Shown: positions 25,101-29,402 of the stretch, one piece after another
Numbering within the stretch: the first letter of the stretch is position 1
Layout of the letters: each line of letters starts with the position of its first letter
NCBI RefSeq assembly: GCF_934754935.1
Contig: NZ_CAKVJB010000029.1
Coordinates: 1-29,402, forward strand
Direction: 5' to 3'
Source: an uncultured Holdemanella sp.
GTDB taxonomy: Bacteria > Bacillota_I > Bacilli_A > Erysipelotrichales > Erysipelotrichaceae
Length of the DNA: 29,402 nt
Notes under the pieces: generated by a model
The model's database searches: none
The model's input: only the letters and a program-made list of their open reading frames with translations
What the model was told of the DNA's origin: nothing
Translations under genes and position numbers: made by a program

Positions 25101-26633
25101 TCGATTGAAGACTTAGCTCAATTGATCTACGACTTAAAGAATGCCAACCCACAAGCTCGTATCAGTGTCAAACTTGTATCTGAAGCTGGTGTTGGTACGA
25201 TCGCATCCGGTGTTGCCAAAGCCGGAGCTACCGTTGTCTTAATTTCTGGTTATGATGGTGGTACTGGGGCTGCCCCACAAAGTAGTATTCACCATGCAGG
25301 TCTTCCTTGGGAATTGGGTTTAGCACAAGCACATCAAAATTTAGTGGAAAATGGTTTAAGAAGTCGCGTTTTAATTGAAACCGATGGAAAATTAATGACT
25401 GGAAAAGATGTAGCCATCGCATGCTTACTTGGAGCGGAAGAATTTGGCTTTGCGACTGCACCATTAGTTACAATGGGATGTATGATGATGCGTGTATGTA
25501 ATCTAGATACATGTCCATTTGGTGTCGCTACACAGAATCAAAAATTAAGAAAACGTTTTAAAGGAAAACCAGAATATGTCATGAACTTCATGTTGTTTAT
25601 TGCGCGTGAATTAAGAGAAATCATGGCTGAACTTGGCTATCGTACAATCGATGAAATGGTCGGTCATACGGATAATCTAGAAGTGGATGAAGATGCGAAT
25701 ATGGATTATTCAAACATCTTAATGCAACCTCACAATATTCACTATCAGCCAAAGGATACATATAACTTTGAGCTTGAAAAAACCGTGGATATGAAGACAT
25801 TACTTCCTAAATTTGAGCCTTACTTTAATGAGAAAAAGCCTCATGCTGAAACAATCCATATTTCAAGTACTGATCGTACTGTAGGAACAATTTTATCCAA
25901 TGCCGTCACAAAACAATTCAATAACACATTAGAAGACGATATGTATACTGTACATTGTAACGGTGGTGCTGGACAATCTTTTGGTGCCTTCGTACAAAAA
26001 GGAATCACTTTAGATGTACATGGTGATGCGAATGACTATTTCGGCAAAGGCTTATCGGGTGGTAAATTGATCATTCAACCGAATAAAGAAGCGACTTTTA
26101 AGCCAAATGAAAATGTCATTATTGGAAACGTTGCCTTATATGGTGCAACAAGTGGTGAAGCTTATATTCGTGGTATGGCTGGTGAGCGTTTTGCGGTAAG
26201 AAACTCAGGTGCAAGTGCTGTTGTAGAAGGTGTAGGAGATCATGGACTTGAATATATGACAGGTGGTACAGTTGTGATTTTAGGTCGAACTGGTAAAAAC
26301 TTAGCTGCCGGTATGTCTGGTGGTATTGCGTATATTTATGATCCAAATCATGATTTATATACACGTTTAAATAAACAATTAGTCAATACGTATGAAGTAA
26401 ATGGTAAAGCGGACATTGAAGTATTGTCTCATTTATTAAAGAATCACTATAAGTACACAAATTCAGATGTTGCCGAAAAGATCTTATCAAATCTTGATCA
26501 AGAATTATCGAACTTTAAAAAGATCGTGCCAAAGGATTATGAAAAGATCACAACTTTGATTCAAGATTTAAAATCAAAAGGCTATCATGATGATGAAGCA
26601 AGCCTAATGGCTTTTGAACAAGTACACGCTTAA
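22194..26633 (+). CDS. gltB: Glutamate synthase, large subunit
   Basis: The 1479-residue large subunit of GOGAT converts glutamine and 2-oxoglutarate to two glutamates with electrons from the small subunit. Cys 10 (EHDACGIG) should become the N-terminal nucleophile after removal of a nine-residue leader. The order is glutaminase (to about 390), a central linker domain, the FMN synthase domain with KPGEGGHLPGKKV and the 3Fe-4S cysteines 1096, 1102 and 1107 (CMMMRVCNLDTC), and a GXGXG beta-helix domain from about 1215. The ATG at 22194 has AAAGG nine bases upstream; a TTG at 22185 abuts the same site and is less likely. Confidence 0.97.
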   Translation: MNFEIEHDACGIGTVVQIDGKQSYDVVDKALHIVEKLEHRAGKDASGKVGDGVGILLQISDDFFRKTLKKDNIKLPQNYGVGMFFLPRNKLLLNQHKKMFEKIVEQEGCTFINWRKVPCDDSILGQKAKDCMPSIYQAFVSGGPDLEQKLYVIRREFEKSCKETYVASLSSRTIVYKGMFLVSQLRKFYVDLQDNNYKSAIAIVHSRFSTNTTPSWQRAHPNRYIAHNGEINTIRANVNKMLAREESMHSTFLDENSSKILPIINTSGSDSAMLDNALEFLVMNGMPLEKAVMILIPEPWKHQTMDQKKKDFYHYYATMMEPWDGPAAILFSDGQKVGAVLDRNGLRPSRYYLTSDNMLILSSEVGVLDIDEKKIIKKSRLEPGKMLLVDTVKKELIEDYDLKQAYATSNPYGEWLDNHLLHLQDLPAPDKKTHIHSQHERDILYKIFGYTYEDVKDIILPMARVKLEPTSAMGTDIPLAIYSQNHLSLFHYFKQLFAQVTNPPIDSLREEVVTDTTIYIGSDGNLLKDKSDNCTVLEVNNPILTSRDMDKIRQLNRPGFKNETISLLFYRSTSLKEALDNLFIECDKAYRNGANILILSDKGVDEGHMAIPSLLAVSALEQHLVKTKKKTDVSIILESGEPRDVHQFATLLGYGATAIYPYLAHECIEEMIQLNMLDKEVNIAIDDYNEAILKGIVKIAAKMGISTLQSYQGAQIFEAIGISKDVIDTYFTNTISEVEGITLKDIENDLIYHHDRAYDPLGLTTDTSLDSIGFHKLRKGDGKEDHLYSPETIVKLQRATQTNDYDLFKEYSNELNSNSQKHHLRSQLHFKKTQKSIPLSEVESEYEIVKRFKTGAMSYGSISEEAHTCMAIAMNRLGGKSNSGEGGEKPERLGTEKNSAIKQVASGRFGVTEEYLVSAKEIQIKMAQGAKPGEGGHLPGKKVYPWIAKTRYSTPGVSLISPPPHHDIYSIEDLAQLIYDLKNANPQARISVKLVSEAGVGTIASGVAKAGATVVLISGYDGGTGAAPQSSIHHAGLPWELGLAQAHQNLVENGLRSRVLIETDGKLMTGKDVAIACLLGAEEFGFATAPLVTMGCMMMRVCNLDTCPFGVATQNQKLRKRFKGKPEYVMNFMLFIARELREIMAELGYRTIDEMVGHTDNLEVDEDANMDYSNILMQPHNIHYQPKDTYNFELEKTVDMKTLLPKFEPYFNEKKPHAETIHISSTDRTVGTILSNAVTKQFNNTLEDDMYTVHCNGGAGQSFGAFVQKGITLDVHGDANDYFGKGLSGGKLIIQPNKEATFKPNENVIIGNVALYGATSGEAYIRGMAGERFAVRNSGASAVVEGVGDHGLEYMTGGTVVILGRTGKNLAAGMSGGIAYIYDPNHDLYTRLNKQLVNTYEVNGKADIEVLSHLLKNHYKYTNSDVAEKILSNLDQELSNFKKIVPKDYEKITTLIQDLKSKGYHDDEASLMAFEQVHA

Positions 26634-26649
26634 GAAAGGATGAAAGAGT

Positions 26650-28104
26650 ATGGGAAAACCAACAGGATTTTTAGAATATGAAAGACAAGAAAACGAGGCC
26701 ATCCAACCTCTTAGTCGAATCACAAACTTTAATGAATTTCATCCCTTTTTAGATGAAGAAACAAGACGTAAACAAGGTGCGCGCTGCATGAATTGTGGCG
26801 TTCCCTTTTGTCAGTCTGCCATTAAATTAAAAAATATGGTAACTGGCTGTCCTTTGCATAACTTAATTCCGGAATGGAATGATGAAATCTATAATGGCAA
26901 TGATAAAAGAGCTTTATCAAGATTATTAAAGACCAATCCCTTCCCTGAATTTACAGGCCGTGTATGCCCGGCTTTATGTGAAAAGGCATGTTTAAATGGT
27001 TTAGATCAAGAACCTGTCACAATTAAAGAAAATGAGTTGTATACCATTGAAACAGCTTATAAAAATAATTGGATGAAAGCCTATATTCCTAGTGTTCGTT
27101 CCGATAAAAAAGTAGCCATCATTGGTTCTGGTCCTGCAGGACTTGCACTAGCTCATGATTTAAATCGAAGAGGACATTCTGTAACTGTCTTTGAAAAAGA
27201 AGATCGTATTGGTGGCCTATTGATGTATGGCATTCCAAACATGAAATTGGAAAAGAAAGTAATTCAAAGAAGATTAGATATTCTTACTGAAGAAGGCATT
27301 GTTTTTAAAACGAATGTGAATGTTGGAAAAGACATCACTAAAAAAGAATTGGAAAAAGAATATGATGCGATCATTTTTGCGACTGGATCTAAAAAAGCTC
27401 GTGATCTAAATGTAAAGAATCGTGATTGTTCAGGTATTTATTTTGCGGTGGACTATCTTACAAAGGCAACCAAACATCTATTGGATAATACCGAAGAAAT
27501 CTCTGCCAAATATAAACATGTCGTCATTGTAGGTGGTGGGGATACTGGAAATGATTGTGTTGGAACAAGTATTCGTCAGGGTTGTGCAAGTGTAGTTCAA
27601 ATTGAAATGATGCCTAAAGCACCGGATGAAAGATTGGAAAGTAATCCTTGGCCAGAGTGGCCTAAGATCTGTAAAACAGATTATGGTCAAGAAGAAGCGA
27701 TTGCGGTATTTAAAAAAGACCCACGTATTTATGAAACGACGGTTAAAGAATGTATCTTAGATGATCAAAAGAATCTAAAACAGATCAAAACTGTAAAAGT
27801 GCACTTCAACAATGGCAAACTTGAAGAAGTTAAAGGTTCAGAACAAATTTTAGATTGTGACTTACTATTGATTGCGGCTGGCTTTATTGGTGTTGAGGAT
27901 GATTTAAAGAAAAGTTTTAAACTCGAAACCTCTCAAAGAAATACGATTGTAACACAACCAAACTCATATCAAGTCAAAGACAAATACTTTACGGCTGGTG
28001 ATTGTCATAGAGGTCAATCCTTAGTTGTATGGGCCATCCATGAAGGTAAGGAATGTGCTAAAGAGGTTGATAGCTATTTAATGGGTTATACAAATATTGA
28101 ATAA
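26650..28104 (+). CDS. gltD: Glutamate synthase, small subunit (NAD(P)H-dependent)
   Basis: A 484-residue flavoprotein that passes electrons from NAD(P)H via FAD and 4Fe-4S clusters to the large subunit. N-terminal cysteines 46, 49, 54 and 67 and then 106, 110 and 114 supply the clusters. VAIIGSGPAGLALAHD near 155-170 binds FAD, and VVIVGGGDTGND near 291 binds the nicotinamide cofactor. FTAGDCHRGQSLVVWAI is the usual C-terminal FAD segment. Length is normal for GltD. AGAAAGGATGAAAG precedes the start, and only 16 bases separate it from gltB, so they form one unit. No clear terminator follows before htrA. Confidence 0.97.
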   Translation: MGKPTGFLEYERQENEAIQPLSRITNFNEFHPFLDEETRRKQGARCMNCGVPFCQSAIKLKNMVTGCPLHNLIPEWNDEIYNGNDKRALSRLLKTNPFPEFTGRVCPALCEKACLNGLDQEPVTIKENELYTIETAYKNNWMKAYIPSVRSDKKVAIIGSGPAGLALAHDLNRRGHSVTVFEKEDRIGGLLMYGIPNMKLEKKVIQRRLDILTEEGIVFKTNVNVGKDITKKELEKEYDAIIFATGSKKARDLNVKNRDCSGIYFAVDYLTKATKHLLDNTEEISAKYKHVVIVGGGDTGNDCVGTSIRQGCASVVQIEMMPKAPDERLESNPWPEWPKICKTDYGQEEAIAVFKKDPRIYETTVKECILDDQKNLKQIKTVKVHFNNGKLEEVKGSEQILDCDLLLIAAGFIGVEDDLKKSFKLETSQRNTIVTQPNSYQVKDKYFTAGDCHRGQSLVVWAIHEGKECAKEVDSYLMGYTNIE

Positions 28105-28165
28105 TTTAAAGTTGATTTAAGGTTAGAATCATATCCTTATATTGTAAACAAGGAGGTATAAGGAC

Positions 28166-29152
28166 ATGAAAAATGAAATGCCAAAAATTCCAAATTCAAA
28201 TTATAGATTATTCAAGAAAGGTTCCAAATTGATTTTAAGTGCTGCAACATTTGGCGTAGTTGCCGCCGGAAGTTTTCAAGGTGTCAATTATGTAGTGGAT
28301 AACTACAATAAACAAAATACGACGGTACAGAGTACAAATGTTGTCAACACTTCAACTAAATCAACATCAGATGTAAGTAAAGTCGCTCAAAACTGTATGC
28401 CTAGTATTGTATCGATTACCAATGTATCGGTATCGGATGTACAAAATTATTTCAGTCTATATGGACGTAATTCTAGAAGCAATCCGTTTACGCAACAAGA
28501 AAGTACAAGTGTAGGTAGTGGTGTCATCATTAATAAACAAGATGGTGAAATCGATATTTTGACAAACTATCACGTGATTGAAGGTGCTACCACTTTAACT
28601 TGTACATTAGCGGATAATACCAATGTAGAGGCTACTGTAAAAGGTGTAGATGAAGATCGTGATTTAGCTGTGATTTCCATTAAAACCAAAGATTTAAGTG
28701 AAGATACACTAAAACAAATAGCAATCGCATCCATTGGAGATAGTGACAAACTACAAGTTGGTGAACAAGTCGTTGCGATTGGTAATGCGTTAGGTTATGG
28801 TCAAAGTGTTACAACAGGTATTGTATCGGCTACAAATCGTAGTGTATCAACAAGTTCAAATAAAGATACATCTCAATCTTATATTCAAACGGATGCAGCA
28901 ATCAATCCAGGAAATTCTGGTGGTGCCCTACTTAATATGAGTGGTGAATTGATTGGCATTAACTCCGCAAAATTAAGTGATACCGACGTAGAAGGTATGG
29001 GTTATGCGATTGCGATCAGTGATGTCAAGGATTCCATCAATACCATGCTTCAAGGAAAAGATGTAAGTAAATCATCGACACAATCTTCTTACTATAACAA
29101 TAATGAAGAAGATGACGATGACTCCTCTAGTCCATTTGACTTTTGGAACTAA
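28166..29152 (+). CDS. HtrA/DegP-type membrane-anchored serine protease without PDZ domain
   Basis: The 328-residue protein has a short cytosolic N-terminus, one transmembrane segment (about 21-43, LILSAATFGVVAAGSF), a Ser/Thr/Asn-rich linker and a trypsin-like domain outside the membrane. The catalytic triad is His 136 (TNYHVIEG), Asp 166 (DEDRDLAVI) and Ser 251 (INPGNSGGALL). Ordinary HtrA proteins carry one or two PDZ domains after this; here the chain ends about 50 residues later in an acidic tail (EEDDDDSSS). A terminator follows closely, so the short form looks genuine. It should degrade or refold damaged exported proteins. AAGGAGG precedes the ATG. It may have its own promoter in the 61-base gap or be read through from gltD. 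Confidence 0.93.
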   Translation: MKNEMPKIPNSNYRLFKKGSKLILSAATFGVVAAGSFQGVNYVVDNYNKQNTTVQSTNVVNTSTKSTSDVSKVAQNCMPSIVSITNVSVSDVQNYFSLYGRNSRSNPFTQQESTSVGSGVIINKQDGEIDILTNYHVIEGATTLTCTLADNTNVEATVKGVDEDRDLAVISIKTKDLSEDTLKQIAIASIGDSDKLQVGEQVVAIGNALGYGQSVTTGIVSATNRSVSTSSNKDTSQSYIQTDAAINPGNSGGALLNMSGELIGINSAKLSDTDVEGMGYAIAISDVKDSINTMLQGKDVSKSSTQSSYYNNNEEDDDDSSSPFDFWN

Positions 29153-29157
29153 GACTA

Positions 29158-29190
29158 ATAGACTGTTTAGATCATTTTAAACAGTCTTTT
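29158..29190 (+). terminator. Terminator after the HtrA-type gene
   Basis: GACTGTTTA pairs with TAAACAGTC around an 8-base loop, followed by TTTT, six bases past the stop region. Confidence 0.9.
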
Positions 29191-29191
29191 A

Positions 29192-29220
29192 TTACATTTT
29201 TAAACAAATTATGTTATATT
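29192..29220 (+). promoter_or_regulatory. Candidate promoter of the 3' structured RNA
   Basis: TTACAT (29192-29197) and TATATT (29215-29220) with 17-base spacing, moderate match, placed right after the htrA terminator and just before the structured RNA. Confidence 0.45.
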
Positions 29221-29226
29221 AACTTT

Positions 29227-29393
29227 GACGAAGGCGTTATATGCGCAAACTGGTTTGCTAACCCTTATCCGAGAAGATAAGGACGCTGCCCTTTCAAATT
29301 TTGGAGCTAAAACAGGGACTTGATTCCCAATGTCATTAAGTTAAGAAATGACGGCTTCGAGGGGAACACAAAAAATGTGCTCCTCTTTTTTTT
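29227..29393 (+). ncRNA. Structured RNA or mRNA leader ending in a terminator, family not recognised
   Basis: About 165 bases without a coding frame fold into a series of hairpins. These are GCAAA/TTTGC (29245-29258); CCTTATC/GATAAGG with loop CGAGAA (29263-29282); GGGA/TCCC with a six-base loop (29315-29328); and GTCATT/AATGAC (29332-29352). The last is a strong terminator, GAGG..CAC/GTG..CCTC, with eight T (29359-29393). The segment GCGT (29234-29237) can pair with ACGC (29283-29286) to enclose the first two hairpins as a multi-branch unit. I compared it from memory with the common riboswitch, T-box, 6S, SRP and RNase P cores and found no match. It is either a free RNA or a riboswitch-like leader of a gene beyond the right edge. 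Confidence 0.6.
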
Positions 29394-29402
29394 ATGGAAA
29401 AT

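Noticed and set aside
29227..29393. c-di-GMP riboswitch, M-box, T-box, 6S or tracrRNA
   Set aside because: Short likenesses (GGACGC, CGCTGCC, GGAGCTAAAAC) occur, but the conserved cores of these classes, as I remember them, are not present in order.

Overview
The window is an AT-rich segment from a low-GC Gram-positive bacterium. Clean TTGACA/TATAAT promoters, AGGAGG-type ribosome sites, U-tailed terminators, a type III glutamine synthetase, an ANTAR antiterminator and an AAA-ATPase-like/PDDEXK_9 protein all fit a gut Firmicute. Erysipelotrichaceae or a close relative is my best guess, but this is inference from gene content, not a placement.

Region 1 (1-7.8 kb, all on the minus strand) is a defence-type island. 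It holds a small Xre-like HTH gene followed by hsdM of a type I restriction-modification system, whose partners lie off the left edge. Next to it is a three-gene McrBC-type operon (acidic repeat protein, EVE-domain McrB, McrC) in which each gene overlaps the next by ATGA. An Rpn/PD-(D/E)XK protein with a perfect heptad-repeat tail closes the island.

Region 2 (7.8-16.5 kb) is mixed accessory and metabolic. It contains an orphan BvgS-like hybrid histidine kinase with two periplasmic-binding modules and a GC-rich small RNA candidate. A cytosolic glycosidase resembling GH129/GH101-type enzymes is translationally coupled to a small lipoprotein. A divergent AAA-ATPase/PDDEXK protein and a GH13 amylase-family enzyme follow, converging on a shared terminator.

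Region 3 (14.7-28.1 kb) is a nitrogen assimilation locus built around a divergent promoter region near 18.3 kb. To the left runs an operon of a short, unusual type I GlnA-like protein, an ANTAR antiterminator with a degenerate receiver domain, a YbaK deacylase and the GH13 enzyme. To the right run glnN (GS-III), a glutamine-dependent asparagine synthase, and gltB and gltD of glutamate synthase. The glnN leader begins almost at once with a strong terminator hairpin. The 5' arm of that hairpin can instead fold into a small hairpin whose hexaloop has A at position 1 and G at position 4, the ANTAR recognition signature. This suggests the GlnA-like/ANTAR pair controls the whole GS-III/GOGAT operon by antitermination, with the GlnA-like protein (Glu-flap glutamate and C-terminal tail missing) as a possible glutamine sensor rather than a housekeeping enzyme. 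This is the most interesting hypothesis in the window.

Region 4 (28.1-29.4 kb) holds a membrane-anchored HtrA-type protease without a PDZ domain. It is followed by a structured, terminator-ended RNA of about 165 nt that I cannot assign to a known family. It may be a free RNA or the leader of the next gene.
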